DNA of 8,607 bases from positions 1-8,607 of the forward strand of contig CAKTZW010000058.1 of assembly GCA_934636065.1 (NCBI GenBank). Reading direction: 5' to 3'. How positions within the stretch are numbered: position 1 is the first letter of the stretch; each line of letters starts with the position of its first letter. Positions 1 to 8,607 of this stretch are shown here, piece by piece. Under the pieces are notes generated by a model that was not told the DNA's origin, ran no database searches, and saw nothing but the letters and a program-made list of their open reading frames with translations. The translations under genes and the position numbers were made by a program. This stretch comes from an uncultured Labedella sp. GTDB lineage: Bacteria; Actinomycetota; Actinomycetes; Actinomycetales; Microbacteriaceae.

Positions 1-411
1 GAGCTGTGCCGCCGGGAAGTCGCCGTGCACCTCGAACGGATGCTCAAGCCCGACGCTTTCTGGTCGGAGCAGATCCGACTGCGTCTGCTCGAGAACGAGA
101 TCCGCAGCGGCGACCCGATCGGTACCCAGGAGGCTCTGCAGGCCTGGGAGCGAGTGGCCCTGCGAGAGAACGTCCAGGATGCTGCGCGCCAGCTGGCGCG
201 CGCGAGCGCACTGTCGATGCGGCCAGACGTAGACCCCGAGCTGCTCGGCGAGATGGTGGAGGCGGGGCGCGAGCTCTGCATCAGCGAGCACAATGCGGCG
301 CTGACGCCGTTCTTCGCCGTACTGGACGGACGGCGCGCGTTGCTGGTCGGAAAGTACGAAGAGGCTGTGGACTTCTTCCGCGAGGCCCTCACCGGACGCG
401 ACCCCCGCTGA
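1..411 (+). CDS. C-terminal part of an unrecognised helical (TPR-like) protein, 5' end outside window
   Basis: The frame is open from base 1 to a TGA at 409-411, giving the last 136 residues of a protein whose start lies to the left. I do not recognise the family. The visible part looks almost wholly alpha-helical, rich in Ala, Arg, Glu and Leu. Residues about 113-130 of the fragment (ALLVGKYEEAVDFFREAL) resemble a tetratricopeptide repeat, with a short non-helical tail after it. No membrane segment, signal peptide or catalytic motif is visible. Such C-terminal helical arrays occur in actinobacterial transcription regulators and adaptor proteins, but no DNA-binding domain is in view, so this is only a possibility. 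It is the only plus-strand gene here and converges on gatB, with 44 bases between the stop codons, so it is not part of the tRNA/ligase cluster. Its codon use has the same GC-rich third positions as the rest, with no sign of transfer. That it is coding is fairly sure; its function is unknown. Confidence 0.75.
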   Translation, partial: ELCRREVAVHLERMLKPDAFWSEQIRLRLLENEIRSGDPIGTQEALQAWERVALRENVQDAARQLARASALSMRPDVDPELLGEMVEAGRELCISEHNAALTPFFAVLDGRRALLVGKYEEAVDFFREALTGRDPR

Positions 412-417
412 GGGTGT

Positions 418-450
418 GTTGCGGCCCGGGCTCTGCGCCCAGGCCGCAAC
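418..450. terminator. Bidirectional hairpin between convergent genes
   Basis: A perfect 9-bp inverted repeat, GTTGCGGCC (418-426) and GGCCGCAAC (442-450), continues after one C/A mismatch into GGGC/GCCC, leaving a 5-base loop. It lies between the plus-strand stop (411) and the gatB stop (456), so it can fold on both transcripts. There is no T-tract on either side. It would therefore be a non-canonical hairpin terminator of the sort common in high-GC actinobacteria, or an RNA 3'-end stabiliser. The inverted repeat is seen directly; the terminator role is inferred. Confidence 0.7.
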
Positions 451-455
451 CCGCG

Positions 456-1958
456 TCAGGACTGCCCGGCGCGCTCCAGGATCAGCTCGCGGACGCGGGC
501 GGCGTCCGCCTGCCCGCGCATCGCCTTCATCACGGCACCGATCACGGCCCCGGCCGCCTGCACCTTGCCGTCCTGGATCTTCGCGAGCACGTCGGGCTGC
601 GCCGCGAGGGCGTCGTCGATGGCCGCGATGAGAGCGCCGTCGTCCGACACCACGGCGAGACCCCGCTTGTCGACGACCTCCTCCGGCGTCCCCTCGCCGG
701 CGATGACGCCCTCGAGCACCTGACGAGCGAGCTTGTCCGTGAGTGTGCCCGCCTCGACGAGGCGGGCGAGAGCCGCGACGCTCTCGGGCGACACGAGCGA
801 GCTCGCCTCGACCGCGGCCACGTTGGCGAGACGAGAGATCTCCCCCGTCCACCATTTCCGCGCCGCCTGCGGGCTGGCTCCCGCGGCGACGGTCGCTTCG
901 ACCTCGGCGACGAGCCCGCCGTTCGCGACGTCCTGGAACTCCAGGTCCGTGAACCCCCACGTCTCCTTGAGACGGCGGCGACGGATCGCCGGAGCCTCGG
1001 GCAGCGCAGCGCGCAGCTCCTCGATGAGCTCGGGCGACGGCACGACGGGCAGCAGGTCGGGCTCCGGGAAGTACCGGTAGTCGTCCGCATCGCTCTTCGG
1101 CCGACCGGCAGACGTGGTGCCCGTGTCCTCGTGCCAGTGCCGGGTCTCCTGCGTGATCGACCCGCCGTCGGCGAGGATGGCGGCCTGGCGCTGGATCTCG
1201 TAGCGGACCGCCCGCTCGACGGACCGGAGCGAGTTCACGTTCTTCGTCTCCGTGCGCGTGCCGAGCTTCTCCTGCCCCCACGGGCGGAGCGACACGTTCG
1301 CATCGCATCGGAGGTTGCCGCGCTCCATCCGGGCGTCGGAGATCCCGAGTGCGATCACGATGTCGCGGATCGTCGCGACGTACGCCTTCGCGAGCTCCGG
1401 CGCGTCGTGCTCGGCGCCGAAGATGGGCTTCGTGACGATCTCGACGAGCGGGACTCCCGCGCGGTTGTAGTCGACGAGCGAGTACTCCGCGCCCTGGATG
1501 CGACCCGTGGCGCCGCCGACGTGCGTCAGCTTGCCGGCGTCCTCCTCCATGTGCGCGCGCTCGATCGGGATGGTGCGCACGCTGCCGTCGGCGAGCTCGA
1601 CGTCGACCTGACCCTCGAACGCGATCGGCTCGTCGTACTGCGAGATCTGGTAGTTCTTCGCGAGGTCCGGGTAGAAGTAGTTCTTCCGCGCGAATCGTGA
1701 ACTCGGCGCGATGCTGCAGCCCAGTGCGAGACCGAGACTGATCGAGTAGCGCACGGCCTGCTCGTTGACGACGGGCAGCGCCCCGGGCAGACCCAGGCAC
1801 ACCGGCGAGATGTTCGTGTTGGGCGCGTCGCCGAAGGCGTTCGGGGCGGCCGAGAACATCTTCGTCTTGGTGTTGAGCTCGACGTGCACCTCGAAGCCGA
1901 GCACCGGCTCGAACAGCTCGAGCGCCGCGTCGAAGTCCATCAGGCGATCGGTCGCCAT
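456..1958 (-). CDS. gatB: Aspartyl/glutamyl-tRNA(Asn/Gln) amidotransferase subunit B
   Basis: GatB is the tRNA-binding and kinase subunit of the cytosolic GatCAB complex. It activates the side chain of misacylated Glu-tRNA-Gln or Asp-tRNA-Asn with ATP and receives ammonia from GatA. The 500-residue product has normal family length. The GatB catalytic cradle fills about residues 16-300: GFEVHVEL at 21-28, RKNYFYPDL at 91-99, HMEEDAGKL at 136-144, [10 protein letters not shown] at 217-226 and [10 protein letters not shown] at 292-301. A YqeY-like helical tail follows from about 350 to 500 and ends in the family pattern around MKAMRGQ (477-483). The ATG at 1958 is chosen because GGGAGG lies 6 bases upstream and because it shares one base with the gatA TGA (TGATG), implying translational coupling. 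It is the last gene of gatCAB, followed by the hairpin at 418-450. No odd or missing motif is seen. Identification is very secure; whether Asn, Gln or both are made cannot be read here. Confidence 0.98.
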   Translation of the reverse strand: MATDRLMDFDAALELFEPVLGFEVHVELNTKTKMFSAAPNAFGDAPNTNISPVCLGLPGALPVVNEQAVRYSISLGLALGCSIAPSSRFARKNYFYPDLAKNYQISQYDEPIAFEGQVDVELADGSVRTIPIERAHMEEDAGKLTHVGGATGRIQGAEYSLVDYNRAGVPLVEIVTKPIFGAEHDAPELAKAYVATIRDIVIALGISDARMERGNLRCDANVSLRPWGQEKLGTRTETKNVNSLRSVERAVRYEIQRQAAILADGGSITQETRHWHEDTGTTSAGRPKSDADDYRYFPEPDLLPVVPSPELIEELRAALPEAPAIRRRRLKETWGFTDLEFQDVANGGLVAEVEATVAAGASPQAARKWWTGEISRLANVAAVEASSLVSPESVAALARLVEAGTLTDKLARQVLEGVIAGEGTPEEVVDKRGLAVVSDDGALIAAIDDALAAQPDVLAKIQDGKVQAAGAVIGAVMKAMRGQADAARVRELILERAGQS

Positions 1959-3469
1959 CACTTGCCTCCCAGTTCCGGTGCCTCGGCGAGGAGGCCGTGT
2001 CCCCACTGCTCGAGGAGCAGCGCTTCGAGTGCCGCGCCGGCGCGGTAGAGCCGCTCATCCTCGCGGACGGGCGCCATCAGCTGAAGGCCGACGGGCAGGC
2101 CGTCCTCCGGCGCGAGACCGATCGGCACGCTCATGGCCGGCACCCCCGCGAGGTTCGCGGGAATGGTGGTGATGTCGTTGAGGTACATCGCGAGCGGGTC
2201 GTCGAGCTTCTCGCCGAGGCGGAACGCCGTCGTCGGAGCGCTCGGGCTCACGAGAACGTCGACCGACTGGAAGGCCGACTCGAAGTCGCGCTGGATGAGC
2301 GTGCGGACCTTCTGCGCGCTGCCGTAGTACGCGTCGTAGTACCCGGCGCTGAGCGCGTAGGTTCCGAGGATGATGCGCCGCTTGACCTCCGGGCCGAACC
2401 CCGCCTCGCGCGTCGCCGACATGACCTGCTCGACCGTGCCGCCCGTCGAGGGCGTGACGCGCATGCCGAACCGCACCGAGTCGAACTTCGCGAGGTTGGA
2501 GGACGCCTCGGCCGGGAGGATCAGGTAGTACGCGGAGATGGCGTACTCGAAGTGGGGAGCGCTCACCTCGACGAGCTCGGCTCCGTTGCTCTCGAGGAGC
2601 GCGAGCGCCTCCTCGTAGCGGCGGCGCACCCCGGCCTGGAATCCGTCGCCCGTGAACTGCGACACGACGCCGACTCGCAGACCCGCGAGCGCGCCGCCTG
2701 CGGCACCCTCGCGAGCGGCCGCGGCCATCGACGGCCAGTCGTCGCGGAGCGAGGTCGAGTCGAGGGGGTCGTGGCCGCCGATGACGTCGTGGAGCAGCCC
2801 GGCGTCGAGCACGGTCCGCGTGACGGGACCGACCTGATCGAGCGACGACGCGAGGGCGATCGCTCCGTACCGGCTGACTCCGCCGTAGGTCGGCTTGACG
2901 CCGACGGTCCCGGTGACGTGCGCGGGCTGCCGGATGGAGCCACCCGTGTCGCTCCCGAGCGCGAGAGGCGCCTCGAAGGCGGCGACGGCGGCGGCCGACC
3001 CCCCGCCGGAGCCGCCGGGGATCCGATCCAGGTCCCACGGGTTGTGGGTGGGGCCGTACGCCGAGTGCTCCGTGGACGAGCCCATCGCGAACTCGTCCAT
3101 GTTGGTCTTCCCGATGGGGACGAGTCCCGCCGCCCGCGACCGCGCCACGACGGTGGCGTCGAACGGCGACATGTAGCCCTCGAGGATGCGACTGCCCGAG
3201 GTCGACGGCATGTCGGTGGTCACGAGCACGTCCTTGATGGCGAGCGGAACGCCCGCGAGCGGACCGAGCGCCTCGCCGCTCGCGCGGCGTTCGTCGATGC
3301 CGGCGGCGACGTCGAGAGCGTCGGCCGACACGTGGAGGAAGGCGGCCACGTCGCCGTCGACGGAGGCGATGCGGTCGAGGTGTTCCCGGGTCACCTCCAC
3401 GGCGCTCACCTCCTTCGAGGCCAGCAGCTCGGACAGCTCGCTCGCGGACTTCCGGATGAGCTCGCTCAC
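1958..3469 (-). CDS. gatA: Aspartyl/glutamyl-tRNA(Asn/Gln) amidotransferase subunit A
   Basis: GatA is the glutaminase subunit of GatCAB and an amidase-signature hydrolase. It releases ammonia from glutamine (or asparagine) and channels it to GatB. The 503-residue product is of usual length. The Ser-cisSer-Lys triad is intact and falls at the same numbers as in characterised GatA: Lys79 (LAIKDV), cis-Ser154 (PGGSGGGS) and nucleophile Ser178 ([12 protein letters not shown]). The acceptor-side motif [13 protein letters not shown] spans 120-132, and the C-terminal [14 protein letters not shown] block is present. The GTG at 3469 is preferred because its GTGA overlaps the gatC stop by 4 bases and a strong GGAGG lies 4 bases upstream. 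The protein begins [16 protein letters not shown], as family members do. It sits between gatC and gatB and is probably translated by coupling from gatC. Nothing is truncated or missing. Confidence 0.98.
   Translation of the reverse strand: MSELIRKSASELSELLASKEVSAVEVTREHLDRIASVDGDVAAFLHVSADALDVAAGIDERRASGEALGPLAGVPLAIKDVLVTTDMPSTSGSRILEGYMSPFDATVVARSRAAGLVPIGKTNMDEFAMGSSTEHSAYGPTHNPWDLDRIPGGSGGGSAAAVAAFEAPLALGSDTGGSIRQPAHVTGTVGVKPTYGGVSRYGAIALASSLDQVGPVTRTVLDAGLLHDVIGGHDPLDSTSLRDDWPSMAAAAREGAAGGALAGLRVGVVSQFTGDGFQAGVRRRYEEALALLESNGAELVEVSAPHFEYAISAYYLILPAEASSNLAKFDSVRFGMRVTPSTGGTVEQVMSATREAGFGPEVKRRIILGTYALSAGYYDAYYGSAQKVRTLIQRDFESAFQSVDVLVSPSAPTTAFRLGEKLDDPLAMYLNDITTIPANLAGVPAMSVPIGLAPEDGLPVGLQLMAPVREDERLYRAGAALEALLLEQWGHGLLAEAPELGGK
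1965..1970 (-). promoter_or_regulatory. Shine-Dalgarno of gatB
   Basis: Minus-strand GGGAGG sits inside the 3' end of gatA, 6 bases before the gatB ATG. It decides the gatB start: an in-frame GTG at 2006 would add 16 basic residues unlike the GatB family. Confidence 0.85.
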
Positions 3470-3765
3470 TGCTCCTCCCCCAGGATCGCGGAGACCTTGA
3501 AGCGGCCGTCGGCGCTCTCGGGCGCATTCGCGAGCGCCTGCCCCGTCGTGAGGGTCCCGCCCACCACGTCGGCGCGAAACACGTTCTGCAGCGGCACGGG
3601 GTGGCTCGTCGCCGGAACGTCCGGCGTCGCGACCTCCTGCACCTTCGCGATGCTGTCGACGATCGTGTCGAGCTCGCTCGTGAGGCTCGTGATCTCTTCT
3701 GGCGTGAGGGCGATACGGGCGAGGTTCGCGAGGTGCGCGACCTGCTGCTCCGAGATTTCGGACAT
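3466..3765 (-). CDS. gatC: Aspartyl/glutamyl-tRNA(Asn/Gln) amidotransferase subunit C
   Basis: GatC is the small, non-catalytic subunit that wraps round the GatA-GatB interface and stabilises the amidotransferase. The product has 99 residues, normal for GatC. The N-terminal helix ([18 protein letters not shown], about residues 8-25) is the family hallmark. It is followed by a second helix with the [14 protein letters not shown] pattern and an extended Pro-rich stretch ([13 protein letters not shown], about 47-59) that normally runs over GatA. The ATG at 3765 has GGAG four bases upstream. gatC is first in the gatCAB unit: 60 bases separate it from ligA and it overlaps gatA by 4 bases. A -10-like box in the ligA-gatC gap suggests the unit has its own promoter besides read-through from ligA. 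The small size leaves less signal than gatA or gatB, but context makes the call secure. Confidence 0.96.
   Translation of the reverse strand: MSEISEQQVAHLANLARIALTPEEITSLTSELDTIVDSIAKVQEVATPDVPATSHPVPLQNVFRADVVGGTLTTGQALANAPESADGRFKVSAILGEEQ
3472..3481 (-). promoter_or_regulatory. Strong Shine-Dalgarno of gatA
   Basis: Minus-strand GGGGGAGGAG lies within the last codons of gatC. Its GGAGG core is 4 bases before the GTG at 3469. It fixes the gatA start in a reading frame that otherwise stays open far upstream through gatC and ligA. Confidence 0.85.
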
Positions 3766-3800
3766 GGATCTCCGTCGGATGGAAGTCGGGGTGTCGCCCC

Positions 3801-3806
3801 ATTCTA
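3801..3806 (-). promoter_or_regulatory. -10 box of a probable gatCAB promoter
   Basis: Minus-strand TAGAAT fits the actinobacterial TANNNT -10 box and lies in the 60-base ligA-gatC gap. Transcription would start near 3794, giving a leader of about 29 bases that contains the gatC Shine-Dalgarno. No good -35 is visible 17-18 bases upstream, which overlaps the ligA stop. A small GGGG/CCCC inverted repeat (3788-3800) straddles the predicted start. This is a sequence match only. Confidence 0.5.
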
Positions 3807-3825
3807 GGCGCTGACGCGGTTCCGC

Positions 3826-6162
<2,337 letters not shown>

Positions 6163-6203
6163 GGGAGGGCCACCGACAGCGGAGGGGGGTCGACGGCGGT
6201 CGT

Positions 6204-6222
6204 CCCGTGCGTCAGGGTCAGG
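6204..6222. repeat. Direct repeat, copy 1 (19 bp)
   Basis: CCCGTGCGTCAGGGTCAGG occurs identically here and at 6259-6277, 55 bases apart. Counting six more bases to the left gives a 25-mer with two mismatches. Each copy ends in a tandem GTCAGG GTCAGG. It lies in the 145-base mnmA-ligA gap, about 40 bases upstream of the ligA -10 box on the minus strand. Function unknown: operator pair, paired 3'-end structure or small dispersed repeat are all possible. Confidence 0.8.
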
Positions 6223-6258
6223 GCAGATGGGGCGGACACGCGCTGCCGACGGGATCGA

Positions 6259-6277
6259 CCCGTGCGTCAGGGTCAGG
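6259..6277. repeat. Direct repeat, copy 2 (19 bp)
   Basis: This is the second identical copy of the 19-mer, starting 18 bases after the mnmA stop in the direction of transcription. Its CCCGT end also pairs with ACGGG at 6249-6253 across a 5-base ATCGA loop, making a small hairpin (6249-6263) that might act as a weak mnmA terminator. No T-tract follows. Confidence 0.8.
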
Positions 6278-6295
6278 AGCGCCCGGGCGGCAGGC

Positions 6296-7420
6296 TCAGG
6301 CGCCCACGGCGGCGGGGACGGCGCTCTCGGTGCGGTCGATGGTGAACTGGCCGGCGACCCGGGTGCCGATGTACACGACAGCGGTCTGACCGGGCGCCAC
6401 GCCGTCGAGGGCGACCTCGGGAACGACGACGAACTCCACGCCCTCCGCGGTCTCCGAGAGCCGGGCGCGCGCCGGAACGGGATCGGCGTGGGCCCGGATC
6501 TGCACGTCGCACGGGAACCACGACTCGGCGTCGGCGACGGGCTCGCCGGCCCAGGAGAACCGGTGCCCGCCGATCTCCGCGATCGCGAGGGCCTCCTTCG
6601 GTCCGACCACGACCTCGTTGGTCTTCGGCCGCACCTCGAGGACGAATCGCGGCTTGCCGTCGTCGGCGGGGACGCCCAGTCGCAGCCCCCGGCGCTGGCC
6701 GACGGTGAAGGCGTGGGCGCCGTCGTGGTCGCCGACGACGCGTCCCTCGCGGTCGAGGATGGCGCCGCTGCGTGCACCGACGCGCTCGGCGAGCCAGCCC
6801 CGCGTGTCGCCGTCCGGGATGAAGCAGATGTCGTGGCTGTCGGGCTTCGCAGCGACGCTCAAACCGCGGGCCGCCGCCTCGGCCCGGACGACGGCCTTCG
6901 ACGGCGTGTCGCCGAGGGGGAACATCGAGTGCGCGAGCTGCTCCGCCGTCAGGACCCCGAGGACGTACGACTGGTCCTTGGCCTCGTCACTCGCGCGATG
7001 CAGCTCGAGCGCACCGCCGGCCGAGCGCTCGAGCCGCGCGTAGTGGCCCGTGCACACGGCGTCGAAGCCGAGGTCCAGCGCCTTCTCGAGCAGCGCGGCG
7101 AACTTGATCTTCTCGTTGCAGCGCATGCAGGGATTGGGCGTGCGGCCGGCCGAGTACTCCGCGACGAAGTCGTCGACGACGTCGAGCTTGAAGCGCTCGG
7201 AGAAGTCCCACACGTAGTACGGGATGCCGATGAGGTTCGCGGCGCGCTGGGCGTCCATGGAGTCCTCGATCGTGCAGCATCCCCTGCTTCCCGTGCGCAG
7301 GGTGCCGGGCATCCGGCTGAGGGCGAGATGCACCCCGACCACCTCGTGGCCGGCGTCCACGGCGCGTGCAGCGGCGACAGCCGAATCGACGCCGCCGGAC
7401 ATCGCCGCGAGAACCTTCAT
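6296..7420 (-). CDS. mnmA: tRNA-specific 2-thiouridylase MnmA
   Basis: MnmA adenylates C2 of U34 in tRNA-Lys, -Glu and -Gln and inserts sulfur received from a cysteine desulfurase, improving decoding at the wobble position. The 374-residue product has the usual length. It has the PP-loop motif SGGVDS (8-13), the tRNA-binding segment around TGHYARL (124-130), the catalytic Cys101 in CNEKIKF with Cys199 in DICFIPDGD as its partner (equivalent to E. coli C102 and C199), the GQRRGL motif (241-246), and a C-terminal beta-barrel. Actinobacterial features are the Cys48-Cys49 pair and Cys98, which makes CMRC at 98-101. The ATG at 7420 is chosen over an in-frame GTG at 7426. A TAGACT -10 box ends at 7428, so a transcript from it would begin near the ATG and exclude the GTG. 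The next gene upstream is the cysteine desulfurase, its likely sulfur donor, 51 bases away. All active residues are present. Confidence 0.97.
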   Translation of the reverse strand: MKVLAAMSGGVDSAVAAARAVDAGHEVVGVHLALSRMPGTLRTGSRGCCTIEDSMDAQRAANLIGIPYYVWDFSERFKLDVVDDFVAEYSAGRTPNPCMRCNEKIKFAALLEKALDLGFDAVCTGHYARLERSAGGALELHRASDEAKDQSYVLGVLTAEQLAHSMFPLGDTPSKAVVRAEAAARGLSVAAKPDSHDICFIPDGDTRGWLAERVGARSGAILDREGRVVGDHDGAHAFTVGQRRGLRLGVPADDGKPRFVLEVRPKTNEVVVGPKEALAIAEIGGHRFSWAGEPVADAESWFPCDVQIRAHADPVPARARLSETAEGVEFVVVPEVALDGVAPGQTAVVYIGTRVAGQFTIDRTESAVPAAVGA

Positions 7421-7427
7421 GGCCACC

Positions 7428-7433
7428 AGTCTA
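7428..7433 (-). promoter_or_regulatory. -10 box of a leaderless mnmA promoter
   Basis: Minus-strand TAGACT is followed by seven bases (GGTGGCC) and the mnmA ATG at 7420, the same layout as at ligA. The hexamer is in the 51-base gap after the desulfurase stop. The expected -35 position (about 7451-7456) reads GGCCTC, not a recognisable -35. Sequence-based inference. Confidence 0.6.
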
Positions 7434-7435
7434 CG

Positions 7436-7449
7436 GCCGGCCGACCGGC
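7436..7449. repeat. Short inverted repeat upstream of the mnmA -10 box
   Basis: GCCGG and CCGGC pair across a 4-base loop, directly adjoining the mnmA -10 box in the region between the -10 and a would-be -35. It could be a weak hairpin behind the desulfurase or a protein-binding palindrome. In DNA this GC-rich it may also be chance. Confidence 0.35.
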
Positions 7450-7471
7450 GGAGGCCTCAGCGGGCTGACCT

Positions 7472-8607
7472 TCAGCGGACGGCGACCTCGCGCCCCGAGA
7501 GTCCCGCCTTCCGAGCGGAGCGGATGGCGCCGGGGATGGCGGAGAGGAACGCGTCGACGTCGGCGTCGGTGGTCGTGTGCCCGAGCGTCACCCGGAGCGC
7601 CGAGCGCGCGACCTCCTCCGTGCATCCCATCGCGAGGAGGACGTGGGAGGGCTCGGGGATGCCCGCCTGGCACGCGGAGCCGGTCGAGACCGACACCCCA
7701 GCCATGTCGAGGAGGAAGAGGATGGAGTCGCCCTGGCACCCGGGGAACGAGAAATGCGCGTTGCCCGGGAGACGGCCGCGGTGACCGTCGGCAGCCGAGC
7801 CCAGGGGCGCCCCGTTCACCGCCGCATCGGGAACGGCCTCGAGGACTCCCCGGACGAGCCTGTCCCGCAGCGCCTCCAGGCGGGCGCCCTCGTCCGCCAT
7901 CCCGGCGACGGAGAGCTGCGCCGCGCGCGCGAAGGCGACGGCCGAGGCCACGTCCTGTGTCCCGCTGCGGAGCCGTCGCTGTTGGCCGCCGCCGTGCACG
8001 AGCGGCTCGACCGTGGCGCTGCGGTGGAGCGCGAGCGCCCCGATGCCCTGGGGCCCGCCGATCTTGTGAGCCGATACCGAGATCGCGACGGGGCCGACGG
8101 CTCCCCTGGCTGACGCCGCCGCCCGGAGAGCCGCGAGGTCGAGGGGAACGTGCCCGTACGCGGCGACGGCGTCGATATGCAGCGGGACGCCGGCGGCGGC
8201 CGTGAGCGCCGAGAGCTCGTCGAGCGGCTGGATCGTGCCGACCTCGTTGTTGGCGGCGAGCACCGTCACGAGGGCGACGCGACCGGCGTGGCGGCTGAGC
8301 GCCGCGCCCACGGCGGCCGGATCGACCGAGCCGTCCGCGAGGAGATCGACCCATTCCGGTTCCGCGCCCTCGTGCTCCGCGAGCCATTCGATGGCGTCGA
8401 GAGTGGCATGGTGCTCGCCGCGCGAGGCCACGATGACGCGTCGCTCCCCACCGACGTTGCGGGACCAGTACAGTCCCTTCACCGCGAGGTTGATCGCCTC
8501 GGTTCCGCCGGAGACGAACAGCACCTCGATGCCGTCGACCCCGAGGGTCGCGGCGATCGTCTCGCGAGCGTCCTCGAGAGCCCGCTTCGCCGCCTGCCCG
8601 TGACTGT
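7472..8607 (-). CDS. iscS: Cysteine desulfurase (NifS/IscS class), N-terminus outside window
   Basis: This PLP enzyme takes sulfur from L-cysteine as an enzyme persulfide and yields alanine; here it probably feeds MnmA and perhaps Fe-S cluster assembly. The visible 377 residues lack only some 20-30 at the N-terminus; the frame runs open to the right edge, starting SHGQAAKRALEDAR. Numbering from there: SGGTEA phosphate loop (32-37), His66 stacking position (GEHHA), AANNEVGT (118-124), PLP-binding Lys181 (SAHKIGGPQGIGA), catalytic Cys312 in STGSACQAG and EPSHVLLAMG (318-327). The Gln normally found three residues after the PLP-contact Asp145 (DxxQ) is Ala148. The catalytic loop, GSAC with about eight residues before the EPSHVL motif, is of the IscS/NifS type rather than SufS. 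An internal GTG at 8524 is not the start, since conserved sequence continues upstream of it. It lies first in the visible run, 51 bases before mnmA. The symbol iscS is the conventional one in actinobacteria; a dedicated MnmA partner (YrvO-like) fits equally. Confidence 0.95.
   Translation of the reverse strand, partial: SHGQAAKRALEDARETIAATLGVDGIEVLFVSGGTEAINLAVKGLYWSRNVGGERRVIVASRGEHHATLDAIEWLAEHEGAEPEWVDLLADGSVDPAAVGAALSRHAGRVALVTVLAANNEVGTIQPLDELSALTAAAGVPLHIDAVAAYGHVPLDLAALRAAASARGAVGPVAISVSAHKIGGPQGIGALALHRSATVEPLVHGGGQQRRLRSGTQDVASAVAFARAAQLSVAGMADEGARLEALRDRLVRGVLEAVPDAAVNGAPLGSAADGHRGRLPGNAHFSFPGCQGDSILFLLDMAGVSVSTGSACQAGIPEPSHVLLAMGCTEEVARSALRVTLGHTTTDADVDAFLSAIPGAIRSARKAGLSGREVAVR

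Noticed and set aside
6..1700. Long plus-strand open frame (564 codons) opposite gatB
   Set aside because: It is antisense to a clear gatB, is Arg/Pro/Gly/Asp-rich with no family pattern, and starts inside the frame of the real plus-strand gene. Long antisense frames are expected at this GC content.
1997..3814. Long plus-strand open frame opposite gatA and gatC
   Set aside because: Arg-rich, low-complexity translation mirroring conserved gatA/gatC; no Shine-Dalgarno or motif. A GC artefact.
7421..7426. GTG at 7426 as the mnmA start
   Set aside because: It is only one base from the TAGACT box, so a transcript from that promoter would not contain it. The family normally begins [10 protein letters not shown], which fits the ATG at 7420.
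8522..8524. In-frame GTG/CTG codons near 8524-8527 as the desulfurase start
   Set aside because: The conserved upstream sequence (GQAAKRALEDARETIAATLG) continues in frame to the edge, so the gene is cut, not short.

Overview
The window is about 8.6 kb of very GC-rich DNA (roughly 70% by eye) from an actinobacterium. The protein sequences look most like Microbacteriaceae, judging from the MnmA and LigA sequence style and an actinobacterial LigA insertion; this placement is from recognition, not a search. It reads as an ordinary housekeeping chromosome segment. I see no transposase, integrase, phage gene, CRISPR array, tRNA or rRNA, and no gap between genes exceeds about 150 bases.

Layout, left to right: (1) bases 1-411, plus strand, the C-terminal end of an unrecognised helical, TPR-like protein. 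(2) 418-450, a strong GC-rich hairpin between two convergent genes. (3) Everything else is on the minus strand, so transcription runs right to left: a cysteine desulfurase cut by the right edge (8607-7472), mnmA (7420-6296), ligA (6150-3826), then gatC-gatA-gatB (3765-456) as a tightly overlapping unit. The gatC/gatA junction overlaps by 4 bases and the gatA/gatB junction by 1 base.

Function: cysteine desulfurase and MnmA form a sulfur relay that 2-thiolates U34 of tRNA-Lys/Glu/Gln. GatCAB converts Glu-tRNA-Gln (and often Asp-tRNA-Asn) to the correct amidated aminoacyl-tRNA. Both therefore touch tRNA-Gln. LigA is the essential NAD+-dependent replicative DNA ligase. The same order (iscS, mnmA, ligA, gatC, gatA, gatB) is known from Mycobacterium tuberculosis, where extra genes are interspersed; here the set is compact.

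Regulation: the most informative non-coding signal is a TAGACTG element placed 6-7 bases before both the ligA GTG and the mnmA ATG. This is the geometry of leaderless actinobacterial transcripts, and it corrects the mnmA start. A separate TAGAAT -10 box precedes gatC, which has a leader with a Shine-Dalgarno. The 145-base mnmA-ligA gap holds a perfect 19-bp direct repeat with no explanation.

I found no convincing undescribed system. The findings are modest: repeat and promoter architecture, a Gln-to-Ala change at a PLP-contact position of the desulfurase, an extra cysteine in MnmA, and the LigA insertion.
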